DNA from: Streptomyces globisporus
GTDB lineage: Bacteria; Actinomycetota; Actinomycetes; Streptomycetales; Streptomycetaceae
Reading direction: 5' to 3'
Length of the DNA: 46,851 bases
Assembly: GCF_003501885.1 (NCBI RefSeq)
Contig: NZ_QWFA01000018.1
Coordinates: 1 to 46,851, forward strand
In this document: positions 24,940 through 32,793 of the stretch, one piece after another
Layout of the letters: each line of letters opens with the position of its first letter
How positions within the stretch are numbered: position 1 is the first letter of the stretch
Translations under genes and position numbers: made by a program
The notes under the pieces: generated by a model
Seen by the model: the letters and a program-made list of their open reading frames with translations, nothing else
Told to the model about the DNA's origin: nothing
The model's database searches: none

Positions 24940-24969
24940 ACGGGCTCCGGCACTGGCACCGGAGCCCGT
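24940..24969 (+). terminator. Hairpin terminator of the aminopeptidase gene
   Basis: Perfect 11-bp arms, 24940-24950 and 24959-24969, with an 8-base loop, 23 bases after the stop codon. No T-run follows. Confidence 0.7.
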
Positions 24970-25124
24970 AAGCAGGGCGGGCGGGAGCAGGCGGGCGAAA
25001 GCACCCCGGGGCTGCCCCGCTGCCCCGGTATCCCGCCCTATCCAGCGCTATACGCCCTTTGCACCGGCATAGCGGTGAGCTTCCGTGGCTGCGCCCGGTG
25101 GCTCTTGACCGGTAGGCTTTCCGT

Positions 25125-25421
25125 GTGATCTTCAAGCGCATCGGAAATGGGAAGCCGTACCCCGACCACGGCCGGGAATCCACCCGCCAGTGGGCGGATG
25201 TCGCGCCGCGTCCGGTTCGCCTGGACCAGCTCGTGACCACCAAGGGCCAGCTGGACCTGGAGACCCTCCTCGCCGAGGACTCCACGTTCTACGGGGACCT
25301 TTTCGCGCACGTCGTGAAGTGGCAGGGCGACCTCTACCTGGAGGACGGGCTGCACCGGGCGGTCCGCGCCGCGCTGCAGCAGCGCCAGGTCCTGCACGCA
25401 CGCGTCCTCGACCTGGGCTGA
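25125..25421 (+). CDS. Conserved small protein, sometimes labelled VapB-like antitoxin
   Basis: 98 residues from GTG 25125. It starts IFKRIGNGKPYPDHGRESTR and contains TKGQLDLETLLAEDSTFYGD and YLEDGLHRAVRAALQQRQVL. I recall this almost unchanged in other Streptomyces, upstream of a LytR_C gene and near upp, where it is annotated as a VapB-type antitoxin family protein. No toxin (PIN domain) gene is next to it here, and the high conservation fits a housekeeping role better. The DxExGLHRAxxA segment is ParB-like in spirit but too short to assign. Function unknown. Confidence 0.8.
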   Translation: MIFKRIGNGKPYPDHGRESTRQWADVAPRPVRLDQLVTTKGQLDLETLLAEDSTFYGDLFAHVVKWQGDLYLEDGLHRAVRAALQQRQVLHARVLDLG

Positions 25422-25599
25422 TACCGCCCCGGCACCGGCGGCCCTCCGCTGCGGCACCACACACCCCACTGGGGTTTACGCATCTTGAGGCGTCCCCCCG
25501 ACACCCTGATTCGGGCTTTCGGGTGCTTTCACGCTCATCCGGGTGCCATACGTTGATCATTTAGTACGCATCATCACCGGGTCGCATTACGCTGCCTCC

Positions 25600-26226
25600 A
25601 TGAGCATGCTCACTCCCCCCGGCATGGGCGGAAAGTACCGCATCACGGGCGACACCTACCCCCGCATGCGCCGCCCCCGGCACCGCCGCAGGCTGGTCCT
25701 CGCGGGCATCGGAGCCGTCGTCGTCCTCGGTCTCGTCGGCTGGGGCAGTCTGCAGCTCATCGACGTGTTCACCGGCGGCGACAAGAGCGCGAACGCGGCC
25801 GACCACAAGCGGGACTGCCCCACCGCGAAGCCGTCCGTGGCCCCCGTCAAGGCGCTGCCGAAGCCGGCCGCGATCAAGGTGAACGTCTACAACGCGACGA
25901 CGCGCACCGGGCTGGCCAAGGCGGCCGCCGATGAGCTGAAGAAGCGCGGTTTCGCCATCGGCGAGGTGGGCAACGCGTCGAAGGAGTACGACAAGAAGGT
26001 GCCGGGAACGGGCGTGCTGCTCGGGGCCCCGGCCGCGAAGAACGGCAGCTTCACGGTGCTCGGCACCCAACTGGCGGGCACGGTGCAGAAGACGGACACC
26101 CGGAAGACGGGTGAGGTCGACCTGATCCTCGGGGCGAAGTTCAAGGCGTTCAGCACGCCGAAGGAAGCCACGGCGGCGATGACGGCCCTGACGAAGCCGG
26201 CACCGTCCCCGTCCCCCTCCTGCTGA
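25600..26226 (+). CDS. LytR_C-domain membrane protein
   Basis: 208 residues from ATG 25600; an ATG at 25606 is also possible. A cytoplasmic basic stretch (MRRPRHRRR) precedes one membrane helix at 31-53 (LVLAGIGAVVVLGLVGWGSL). The external part has a LytR C-terminal domain from about 85 to 185 (IKVNVYNATTRTGLAKAAAD, ELKKRGFAIGEVGNASKEYD, GEVDLILGAKF). There is no LytR-CpsA-Psr catalytic domain, so it is not a ligase itself; it may bind cell-wall polymers. A Pro/Ser tail ends in a cysteine. It converges on upp, with a long shared hairpin between them. Confidence 0.88.
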   Translation: MSMLTPPGMGGKYRITGDTYPRMRRPRHRRRLVLAGIGAVVVLGLVGWGSLQLIDVFTGGDKSANAADHKRDCPTAKPSVAPVKALPKPAAIKVNVYNATTRTGLAKAAADELKKRGFAIGEVGNASKEYDKKVPGTGVLLGAPAAKNGSFTVLGTQLAGTVQKTDTRKTGEVDLILGAKFKAFSTPKEATAAMTALTKPAPSPSPSC

Positions 26227-26231
26227 CGGAA

Positions 26232-26289
26232 GCGCCCCGTTCCCTGCGCGTGCGTACGGTTTCGTACGTACGCGCGGGGAACGGGGCGC
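26232..26289. terminator. 27-bp bidirectional terminator between the LytR_C gene and upp
   Basis: Arms 26232-26258 and 26263-26289 pair over 27 bases with only two G-U wobbles and a GTTT loop. The hairpin starts six bases after the LytR_C stop and ends 30 bases before the upp stop, so it can end transcription from both sides. It is unusually long and stable for an intergenic terminator. Confidence 0.9.
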
Positions 26290-26318
26290 AAAGTCGTCAG
26301 AGGGGGGTGGTGCGGGCT

Positions 26319-26954
26319 CTATTCGGCCGTCCCGTACATCCGGTCGCCCGCGTCCCCGAGGCCCGGCACGATGTAGCCGTGCTCGTTGAGCCGCTCGTCG
26401 ACGGAGGCGGTGACGACGGTGACCGGCGTCCCGGCCAGCTCGCGCTCCATCACCTCGACGCCCTCGGGCGCCGCGAGGAGGACGACGGCGGTGACATCGT
26501 CGGCGCCGCGCTTGATCAGCTCCTGAATGGCCGCGACGAGGGTGCCGCCGGTGGCCAGCATCGGGTCGAGGACGTAGACCTGGCGGCCGGAGAGGTCCTC
26601 GGGCATCCGGGTCGCGTACGTCTCCGCCTGGAGCGTCTCCTCGTTGCGGATCATGCCGAGGAAGCCCACTTCGGCGGTCGGCAGCAGCCGGACCATGCCG
26701 TCGAGCATGCCGAGACCGGCGCGCAGGATCGGGACGACGAGGGGCCGGGGGTGCGAGAGCTTGACGCCCGTCGTGGGCGTCACCGGGGTCTCGATGTCGA
26801 CCTGCTCGGTACGCACATCCCTGGTGGCCTCGTAGGCGAGGAGGGTGACCAGCTCGTCGGCGAGCCGCCGGAAGGTCGGGGAGTCGGTGCGCTTGTCGCG
26901 CAGCGTGGTGAGTTTGTGCGCCACCAGCGGGTGGTCGACGACGTGGATCCGCAT
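26319..26954 (-). CDS. upp: Uracil phosphoribosyltransferase
   Basis: 211 residues from ATG 26954, the usual length. [20 protein letters not shown] at the start, [19 protein letters not shown], and the PRPP-binding loop [17 protein letters not shown] are diagnostic for Upp, and the C-terminus [17 protein letters not shown] is the uracil-binding end. It makes UMP from uracil and PRPP in pyrimidine salvage. It is monocistronic and converges on the LytR_C gene. Confidence 0.98.
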   Translation of the reverse strand: MRIHVVDHPLVAHKLTTLRDKRTDSPTFRRLADELVTLLAYEATRDVRTEQVDIETPVTPTTGVKLSHPRPLVVPILRAGLGMLDGMVRLLPTAEVGFLGMIRNEETLQAETYATRMPEDLSGRQVYVLDPMLATGGTLVAAIQELIKRGADDVTAVVLLAAPEGVEVMERELAGTPVTVVTASVDERLNEHGYIVPGLGDAGDRMYGTAE

Positions 26955-27056
26955 GCGTCAACAGTAACCGCGCCGCCCGGCACTCTGCGCTGGCATCAAC
27001 CACCTGTTCGGGGGGAAGGTGGGGGCATACGGACCCAGCACTGGGGTGGTGTGTCG

Positions 27057-27299
27057 ATGGCTGACGGGGATCTGCGGGACAACCCGGCCTCGCGCGGGCA
27101 GCGCGAGGGGCGCGACGCCGAGAGCGTGGCGGGCGATGCCGAGGACGCGCAGGAGAGTGACGCGGCGCGCCGCCGCCGCCGCGCCCAGTTCCTCCGTGAA
27201 CTCCATGAGGCCAAGCAGTTGAGGGACCGGGTGCAGCCGCGCCGGGCCCGGGCCGCCCGAATGCGGCAACAGATGCGGATGCGCACGTTCCGCTGGTGA
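27057..27299 (+). CDS. Small charged hypothetical protein
   Basis: 80 residues from ATG 27057. Very polar: an acidic first half (MADGDLRDNPASRGQREGRD) and a basic helical second half (RRRRRAQFLRELHEAKQLRD, then RVQPRRARAARMRQQMRMRT). The second half could bind nucleic acid or form a coiled coil. No ribosome site is clear. It is divergent from upp, a position where a small conserved gene is found in related Streptomyces. No family recognised. Confidence 0.6.
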   Translation: MADGDLRDNPASRGQREGRDAESVAGDAEDAQESDAARRRRRAQFLRELHEAKQLRDRVQPRRARAARMRQQMRMRTFRW

Positions 27300-27593
27300 A
27301 CCGGCGGGGGCCGTGGGTTGCGACGGGCGGATCATCCGCCGCGTCCCCGGTGAATCTGCTGGTGAACCCCTGGCGAGCCCTCCGAGTACCACCGGCGCGC
27401 TCCCCCTCCGATCGGCGCGTCAGGGTGAGGGCCGACCAGGCACTCCTGGAACTGATGGCCGACGCAACGGTCGAAGAGGTCTCGCACAGCGCTTGTTTCT
27501 GCCACGATGCCGATTGGGCGGGGCTCAGGACGGACGGATCACCGTTCGCCCTCCCGTCGGACCGATTCGCCTATGACCAGTGGGAGAGTCACG

Positions 27594-28145
27594 GTGTACT
27601 TCGCCGCACTGCTCGCGCGCACCGAAGACGGGTGGGAAGCGAGCGATACAGAGCTCGACGATGTGGAGACCCTGTCCGATCTGACGGACCTGGCCCGGGA
27701 GGCCTCGGTGGACGAGGACACGGTCCTGGTCTATATCGAGCAGGAGGACGCCTGGTTCGGCGTCGTCCGGGTGGACGGTGAGGAGGACCCCCGAATCTAC
27801 GTCTCGGACGCGTCCGCCGCCGCCCGCTCCTCCTACGGGGAGATCCTGCTCACCGACGAAATGCTCGGCCGCGAACCAGGGGCCGAGGACGAGATCGCCG
27901 CCCTGGAGGAGCTCGTCGACCTCGACGGCACGGAGGACGGCGAACCGGAACGGACCGCCCCCGCCGCAGACACGGACGACGACGCCCCCGACCCGGACGC
28001 CGTTCCGGCGGGCCCGATCGGCGAGCTCGGGGTCCTGGCCGACCTCGGGATGTCCGAGAAGGAGCTGCTGACCCTGCAGACCGACGCGCTCGCGGAGATC
28101 GCGGAGGCCGTGGGAGCGGCGGAGGTCCTGGAGTCGGTCCGCTAG
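27594..28145 (+). CDS. tRNA adenosine deaminase-associated protein
   Basis: 183 residues from GTG 27594 (VYFAALLARTEDGWEAS), chosen because GGGAGAG lies five bases upstream; the ATG at 27573 has no ribosome site. Acidic throughout, with DDVETLSDLTDLAREASVDE, WFGVVRVDGEEDPRIYVSDA and a C-terminal helix LTLQTDALAEIAEAVGAAEV. It belongs to the actinobacterial family placed directly before tadA, as here (99-base gap). The role is unproven; it may bind or support TadA. No catalytic motif is seen. Confidence 0.9.
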   Translation: MYFAALLARTEDGWEASDTELDDVETLSDLTDLAREASVDEDTVLVYIEQEDAWFGVVRVDGEEDPRIYVSDASAAARSSYGEILLTDEMLGREPGAEDEIAALEELVDLDGTEDGEPERTAPAADTDDDAPDPDAVPAGPIGELGVLADLGMSEKELLTLQTDALAEIAEAVGAAEVLESVR

Positions 28146-28244
28146 CGGGCGCGCGAGCCCCTGCCAGGCCCCCGGGCACCCATCCCTCATCCATCCCCTC
28201 TCCCACCACCTGCTCCACCCCACCCCGTCCGTTAGGGTCCGCGA

Positions 28245-28769
28245 GTGACCGCACGACCGCCGGACCCCTCACCCGAGCCCGCCCCGGCTCCCGTACGCGT
28301 ACGGGAGCCCGACCCCGTACGCGATCCCTGGCGGGCCCCGATGCGCCGCGCGCTGGCCGAGGCCGCGCGGGCGGCGTCGGCCGGCGATGTGCCGGTCGGC
28401 GCCGTCGTGCTCGGCCCCGACGGCACGGAGCTGGCGACCGGACACAACGAACGCGAGGCCACCGGCGACCCGACCGCGCACGCCGAGATCCTGGCCCTGC
28501 GCCGGGCGGCCGAGGCCGTGGGCGAGTGGCGCCTGACCGACTGCACCCTGGTGGTCACCCTGGAGCCCTGCACGATGTGCGCGGGCGCCCTGGTCCAGTC
28601 CCGCGTCGCCCGCGTCGTCTACGGCGCCCGCGACGAGAAGGCCGGCGCCGCGGGCTCCCTCTGGGACGTCGTCCGCGACCGCCGCCTGAACCACCGCCCC
28701 GAGGTCATCGCGGGCGTCCTGGAGCCGGAGTGCGCGGAGCAGCTGACGGCGTTCTTCCGCACCCTCTGA
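28245..28769 (+). CDS. tadA: tRNA adenosine(34) deaminase
   Basis: 174 residues from GTG 28245. The zinc-dependent deaminase motifs are HAE (79-81) and PCTMC (108-112), with PVGAVVLGPDG before and GARDEKAGAAGSLWDVV after, typical of TadA. It converts A34 to inosine in tRNA-Arg(ACG). The first 30 residues are a Pro-rich extension not found in most homologs; a start near MRRALAEA (residue 33) would give the standard length, but no ribosome site was identified there. The tRNA-Ser gene follows 90 bases later. Confidence 0.94.
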   Translation: MTARPPDPSPEPAPAPVRVREPDPVRDPWRAPMRRALAEAARAASAGDVPVGAVVLGPDGTELATGHNEREATGDPTAHAEILALRRAAEAVGEWRLTDCTLVVTLEPCTMCAGALVQSRVARVVYGARDEKAGAAGSLWDVVRDRRLNHRPEVIAGVLEPECAEQLTAFFRTL

Positions 28770-28859
28770 CCAGGTGAGACCTGGCTACCCGGCCACGTCG
28801 GGCTCCTCCCCCGAGAACCGATTTCTGTCCACGGCCCGGGATGGTCTAAGCTCTCTCTC

Positions 28860-28947
28860 GGTAGCGTGTCCGAGCGGCCGAAGGAGCTCGCCTCGAAAGC
28901 GAGTGTGGCGTAACCCGTCACCGTGGGTTCAAATCCCACCGCTACCG
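28860..28947 (+). tRNA. tRNA-Ser(CGA)
   Basis: 88 nt. Acceptor stem GGTAGCG (28860-28866) pairs with CGCTACC (28940-28946), then discriminator G. Anticodon stem CTCGC/GCGAG encloses loop CTCGAAA with anticodon CGA at 28894-28896. There is a long variable arm, as in serine tRNAs, and a GTTCAAAT T-loop. The CCA end is not encoded. It reads UCG codons, which are frequent in this GC-rich genome. Confidence 0.97.
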
Positions 28948-28955
28948 CTGGTGGA

Positions 28956-28988
28956 CGAAGGGCCCGGCTCGATGAGCCGGGCCCTTCG
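28956..28988 (+). terminator. Terminator of the tRNA-Ser gene
   Basis: Perfect 15-bp hairpin (28956-28970 with 28974-28988) with a GAT loop, nine bases after the tRNA, followed by CTTTG. Confidence 0.85.
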
Positions 28989-29096
28989 CTTTGCCCTGTG
29001 CCTCAGCCTCAGCCGACCGTACGAGCACCAGGGGTCATGTCGCACTCATCGACGAGGCCCCGGAGCTCGGGTCCCGGGCCGCGAGGCTCGGGCTTC

Positions 29097-29657
29097 ATGG
29101 CTCTGACTCTGCGCTCGCAGCTCGTCACCGCTGTCTGCTGTGCCGCTACGCTGCTCGCCACCGGTACGGCCCCCGTCGTCGCCCAGCCCGTCGGGCCCTC
29201 CCCCGCCGAGCAGTTACGCCGGGACACAGCGGCGATACGGGACATCGGCGTCAGCGGGGTGCAGGCGCGGATGATCGGGGCTGACGCCAGGCAGTCCGTC
29301 GCCACCAGCGGTACCGGCGATCTGAGGACCATGCGGCCTGTGTCCGCCGCCGGGTACTTCCGGATGGCCGGCACCTCCAAGACGATGGTCGCCACCGTGG
29401 TGCTCCAACTGGAGGCCGAGGGCAGACTGTCGCTGGACGACACCGTCGACGATTGGCTGCCCGGGGTGGTGGACGGCAACGGCAACGACGGCCGCCGGAT
29501 CTCCCTCCGCCACCTGCTCCAGCACACCAGTGGCATCCGCGACGCCATGCCGGGGTACACCACACCGGAGGAGTACTACCAGCAGCGCTACACCGTCTAC
29601 GAACCCCAGCAGTTGATCGAGAGCGCCTTGTGCGCCGAAGGCCTCAGGGCTTCATAA
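29097..29657 (+). pseudogene. Truncated serine hydrolase (class C beta-lactamase/D-Ala carboxypeptidase fold)
   Basis: 186 residues from ATG 29097; an in-frame ATG at 29037 is possible. The signal peptide (LVTAVCCAATLLATGTAPVVAQ) and the first half of a beta-lactamase/transpeptidase-like domain are present: VVLQLEAEGRLSLDDTVDDW, RISLRHLLQHTSGIRDAMPG and YEPQQLIESAL. Then the sequence switches to CAEGLRAS and stops, about half the family length of 370-400 residues. The SxxK nucleophile motif reads GTSK, so the catalytic serine is a glycine. No continuation is found downstream before the next gene. It is very likely a decayed fragment, just after the tRNA. Confidence 0.78.
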
Positions 29658-29739
29658 GCCCCCCGGTGGCGCTCCAACAGCCCCACTGGCAAACCGGGTT
29701 CACGGAACGCATCCGCCCGCCGACCGCTAGCCTGCCCCC

Positions 29740-30723
29740 ATGGGCGAAGGGGCCGAGAGCATCGGTGTGGATGGTGGTGACCGTCCGAGCTGGGATGCCA
29801 CGCGATCCTGGGTGGAGAAGAAGGGCCTCTCCGAGGCGGAGCGCATCGAGCAGGCCGTGTCGCTGCGCGGTGGCTGGACGTCGGAGATGCGGCGACTGGA
29901 TATCGGCGGACCGGGTGGGCCGCGCTCGCTCGTTCTGCGGTCCTTCGTCAAACCCTTCTATGTTCGGCACGCGGAGGGCTTGCTGACCCGCGAGGCGAAC
30001 ATCCTGCGCCTCCTCGGTGATACGGACGTACCGGCGGCCACCCTCGTAGCCGTGGACGCGGCGGCCGAGCACTGCGATCACCCCTCCCTGCTGATGTCCC
30101 TGCTGCCGGGGGCCCTGCTCCTGGACGATCGCGGTGCCGATGACCGCGCCGACCTGCTGGCGCGGCAACTCGTGCTTATTCATCGGCTGCCCGTGGCCGC
30201 GCGGCAACGTCCTCGGACCTATCAGGCCTGGGCCTCTCCCGAGCGGGTGATCCTGCCCGCGGCCACCGCGCGGCCCGACCTCTGGCGGCGGGCCGTCGAC
30301 GTCATCCGCCGCGAGCCCCCGGCCTACCGGGGGTGTTTCCTGCATCGGGACTTCCATCCGGGGAACGTCCTCTTCACCGGCACCGGTGACGATCTCCGGA
30401 TCAGCGGGGTCGTGGACTGGGTGGAGACCTCCTGGGGGCCCGCCGATCTGGACGTGGCGCACTGCGCGACGACCCTCGCGCTGCTGCACGGGGTCCCCGC
30501 GGGCATGCGGTTCGCCGATCGGTATCTCGCCGCGGGAGGAACCCTGGCCGGAGACTCCACCGACCATCTCTACTGGCGGCTGCTGGACGCGCTGGGTTTT
30601 GCCCCGGACGGGGAGAAGGTCGCTGTTCCCTGGCGTGAGCTGGGTCGCGTCGAGCTGACGGCCGATGTCCTCGCTCAGCGACTGGAGGGGTATGTTCAGT
30701 CTCTTTTCGAGCGGTATGCCTGA
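29740..30723 (+). CDS. Aminoglycoside-phosphotransferase-like kinase
   Basis: 327 residues from ATG 29740. Kinase-like APH fold: VLRSFVKP for the phosphate-anchor region, catalytic loop HRDFHPGN (202-209), and metal-binding Asp in VVDWVETSWGPADLD (about 224-239). The start of the N-terminal lobe (residues 1-50) is polar and atypical. It may phosphorylate a small alcohol, such as choline or an antibiotic, or act on a macromolecule; the acceptor is unknown and resistance is not implied. It lies between the truncated hydrolase and a hairpin-rich segment, so this piece looks like accessory DNA inserted between tRNA-Ser and the conserved Dabb-sigF block. Confidence 0.85.
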   Translation: MGEGAESIGVDGGDRPSWDATRSWVEKKGLSEAERIEQAVSLRGGWTSEMRRLDIGGPGGPRSLVLRSFVKPFYVRHAEGLLTREANILRLLGDTDVPAATLVAVDAAAEHCDHPSLLMSLLPGALLLDDRGADDRADLLARQLVLIHRLPVAARQRPRTYQAWASPERVILPAATARPDLWRRAVDVIRREPPAYRGCFLHRDFHPGNVLFTGTGDDLRISGVVDWVETSWGPADLDVAHCATTLALLHGVPAGMRFADRYLAAGGTLAGDSTDHLYWRLLDALGFAPDGEKVAVPWRELGRVELTADVLAQRLEGYVQSLFERYA

Positions 30724-30761
30724 GTCGCTGTGATGCCTTCGCCTGCGACCCGCGTACAGCA

Positions 30762-30944
30762 GAGCGCCCGGTCGCCGGTGCAGAGGAAGCACGGCGACCG
30801 GGCGCTCCGGTCCAGCAGTCAGGTCGGGGGAAGCGGCATCGGGGGGACAAGCCGCTTCCCCCGTTGAGAACAGGGCCTGCTGGTCGTCCGTCGCGGTCAG
30901 GGGGGAAATCGCGCGGCGGCCGACCCCACAGAGAGGCCCTGTTC
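30762..30944. other. Hairpin-dense non-coding segment
   Basis: Four perfect inverted repeats lie within 183 bases: 16 bp (30762-30777/30792-30807), 12 bp (30826-30837/30851-30862), an enclosing 7 bp (30812-30818/30877-30883) and 11 bp (30868-30878/30934-30944). The first, 39 bases after the kinase stop, may be its terminator. The last two overlap and so could be alternative structures. No reading frame with a ribosome site is seen in the gap 30724-31143. It could be a structured RNA on either strand or the remnant of a mobile element end. Confidence 0.5.
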
Positions 30945-31105
30945 CGGCCTTCCGGGTCCTGCCTGGTCCCGTCCGGCTCGTTATCCATCGTGCCGGGCTG
31001 CGAGGCTCGGGAGGTCCGGCGAAAGGCCTCGATGGCGGGGTCGTAGGTCCTTAAAAGGCGCATCAGTGATCAAAAACGGCCACCGGATACGGCCATTCGT
31101 GCGGA

Positions 31106-31111
31106 TAGAAT
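31106..31111 (+). promoter_or_regulatory. Likely -10 box for the small membrane protein/Dabb operon
   Basis: TAGAAT, 38 bases before the first candidate start, in an AT-richer patch (31050-31115). No good -35 is visible, so the promoter may need an activator or another sigma factor. Confidence 0.4.
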
Positions 31112-31149
31112 CGCCCGATCGCACATGAGGTCGACGGGGAGGCATGATT

Positions 31150-31314
31150 GTGGCCAAGGCAAAGACGATCATCATCTACATGCTGGTGGTCTTCGTGCTG
31201 TACACGATCATCATGTCTCCGCAGCGGGCCGCCGAGCTCGTCCAGGTAGGGTTCGAGGGCATTTCCACCGCCGCCCAGAGCGTCGGTGACTTCATGTCAG
31301 AACTGGTGAAGTAG
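31150..31314 (+). CDS. 54-residue single-pass membrane protein
   Basis: Starts at GTG 31150, seven bases after GGGGAGG; the in-frame ATG at 31144 is only one base from that site and is less likely. The sequence AKAKTIIIYMLVVFVLYTII is a basic start plus a strong membrane helix, followed by an amphipathic AAELVQVGFEGISTAAQSVG and a C-terminal SELVK. The stop at 31312 is 10 bases before the Dabb start, so the two form an operon. I recall no named family; the N-in, helix, amphipathic-tail layout recalls small membrane regulators. Coding is supported by the helix, ribosome site and tight spacing. Confidence 0.75.
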   Translation: MAKAKTIIIYMLVVFVLYTIIMSPQRAAELVQVGFEGISTAAQSVGDFMSELVK

Positions 31315-31324
31315 GAGCCGCCCG

Positions 31325-31618
31325 ATGATCCGCCACCTGGTCCTCTTCAAGCTGAACAACGGCGTCGAGCGGGACGACCCGCGGGTCGTCGCCGGGGACC
31401 GGGCCTTCCGGGAGCTGGCCGGGCAGGTTCCGGAGCTGGAGTTCTGGGAGTGCGCCTGGAACATCACCGACCGGCCGATCGCGTACGACTACGCCATCAA
31501 CTCCGCCGTCGCCGACGAGGACGCGCTCAAGCGGTACATCGAGCACCCCGCCCACCAGGCCGCCGCCGGACAGTGGCGCGAATTCGCCACATGGGTGATC
31601 GCGGACTACCCCTTCTGA
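31325..31618 (+). CDS. Dabb (stress-responsive alpha/beta-barrel) protein
   Basis: 97 residues from ATG 31325, with AGGAG 10 bases upstream. It is a complete dimeric alpha-beta barrel domain: IRHLVLFKLNNGVERDD at the start, YDYAINSAVADEDALKRYIE, and HPAHQAAAGQWREFATWVIA at the end. Related proteins are stress-induced or act as small cyclases; in Streptomyces this gene is regularly found before sigF. It is co-transcribed with the 54-residue membrane protein and ended by the terminator at 31656. Confidence 0.9.
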   Translation: MIRHLVLFKLNNGVERDDPRVVAGDRAFRELAGQVPELEFWECAWNITDRPIAYDYAINSAVADEDALKRYIEHPAHQAAAGQWREFATWVIADYPF

Positions 31619-31655
31619 TCTCGCCAAAGGGGACCGGCCCGTCCGGTTCCGTCGA

Positions 31656-31691
31656 CCCCTCGCCGTTCAGGCGGGGGGTTTCCTTGTTTCG
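31656..31691 (+). terminator. Rho-independent terminator after the Dabb gene
   Basis: 9-bp stem (31656-31664 with 31670-31678, one G-U pair) with a GTTCA loop, followed by TTTCCTTGTTT, an unusually clear T-rich tail for this genome. Confidence 0.85.
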
Positions 31692-31770
31692 TTTAAACCC
31701 TTATGCCGTCAACACGGCACTATGAGGTGCTTGCACACAGTGGACATGTCTTGTGATGCTATGACCGCTT

Positions 31771-31805
31771 TTGACGGATGAGTTGACCGTAGTTGACTAG
31801 TTGAC
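31771..31805 (+). promoter_or_regulatory. Four TTGAC repeats upstream of sigF
   Basis: TTGAC occurs at 31771, 31783, 31793 and 31801, at 12-, 10- and 8-base steps; three of them sit in AGTTGAC. The last ends 20 bases before the GTG of sigF. The array lies where the leader or promoter should be. It could be a binding site for a developmental regulator acting on sigF. The repeats are plain in the sequence; the binder is unknown. Confidence 0.5.
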
Positions 31806-31825
31806 CGCAAAGGGGTGGCGTCACC

Positions 31826-32704
31826 GTGCCGGCCAGTACAGCGCCTCAAGTGCCTCCCCAGGCCGTCCAAGCCGTCCCGACCGTTCCGGCCGAGGACATC
31901 CAGACCGAGGCCCCGGACCCCTCGGCCCGGCCCGCCCGGGCCCGCGGCGCCGACACGAGGGCGCTCACGCAGGTTCTCTTCGGTCAGCTCAAGAACCTGG
32001 AGCCGGGCACTCCGGAGCACCGCCGGGTCCGGGCCGCCCTCATCGAGGCGAACCTCCCCCTCGTCCGGTACGCCGCCGCGCGCTTCCGCAGCCGCAACGA
32101 GCCGATGGAGGACGTCGTCCAGGTCGGCACCATCGGACTGATCAACGCCATCGACCGGTTCGACCCGGAGCGCGGCGTCCAGTTCCCCACGTTCGCGATG
32201 CCCACCGTCGTCGGCGAGATCAAGCGCTACTTCCGCGACAACGTGCGCACCGTCCACGTCCCCCGCCGGCTCCACGAACTCTGGGTCCAGGTCACCGGCG
32301 CCACCGAGGACCTGACGACCGCTCACGGGCGCTCCCCCACCACCGGCGAGATCGCCGAGCGGCTGAAGATCTCCGAGGACGAGGTCCTGGCCTGCATCGA
32401 AGCCGGGCGCTCGTACCACGCGACCTCACTGGAGGCCGCCCAGGAGGGCGACGGGCTGCCCGGGCTGCTGGACCGGCTCGGCTATGAAGACCCGGCGCTC
32501 GCCGGTGTCGAGCACCGCGACCTCGTCCGGCACCTCCTCGTCCAGCTTCCCGAGCGCGAACAGCGCATCCTCCTGCTGCGCTACTACAGCAACTTGACCC
32601 AGTCTCAGATCAGCGCGGAGCTGGGTGTCTCCCAGATGCATGTGTCAAGGCTCCTCGCCAGAAGTTTCGCCCGACTGAGATCCGCAAACAGGATCGAGGC
32701 GTAA
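31826..32704 (+). CDS. sigF: SigB-family RNA polymerase sigma factor SigF
   Basis: 292 residues from GTG 31826. A 45-residue Pro/Ala-rich start is followed by region 2 (about 68-138: [20 protein letters not shown] and [20 protein letters not shown]), region 3, and region 4 with [20 protein letters not shown] and [19 protein letters not shown]. It is a SigB/SigF/SigG-type factor. The gene order with upp, tadA and a second such factor matches S. coelicolor sigF (SCO4035), needed late in spore maturation. No anti-sigma gene is adjacent; control by the SpoIIE-type phosphatase/partner-switch route is possible but not shown here. Confidence 0.9.
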   Translation: MPASTAPQVPPQAVQAVPTVPAEDIQTEAPDPSARPARARGADTRALTQVLFGQLKNLEPGTPEHRRVRAALIEANLPLVRYAAARFRSRNEPMEDVVQVGTIGLINAIDRFDPERGVQFPTFAMPTVVGEIKRYFRDNVRTVHVPRRLHELWVQVTGATEDLTTAHGRSPTTGEIAERLKISEDEVLACIEAGRSYHATSLEAAQEGDGLPGLLDRLGYEDPALAGVEHRDLVRHLLVQLPEREQRILLLRYYSNLTQSQISAELGVSQMHVSRLLARSFARLRSANRIEA

Positions 32705-32793
32705 CCGGAACGGGTAGACCGTCCACAGAGCAGTTCTGACGGCATAAAAGGGCTACACCCCCTGTTTCCAGGGCGGATTCGTCGCTGACTTGT

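Noticed and set aside
25125..25421. VapBC toxin-antitoxin pair
   Set aside because: Only a VapB-like label fits; no PIN-domain gene is adjacent and the protein looks conserved as a housekeeping gene.
27300..27593. Extra small gene between the 80-residue protein and the tadA-associated gene
   Set aside because: Open frames there have no ribosome site and no plausible protein; it is treated as the promoter region.
28860..31143. Integrative element attachment sites at tRNA-Ser
   Set aside because: No second copy of the tRNA 3' end and no integrase gene were found in the window.
32740..32775. A second 6C-like element (GGGCTACACCCC also occurs here)
   Set aside because: The shared 12 bases lack a matching stem and terminator; it is probably chance.
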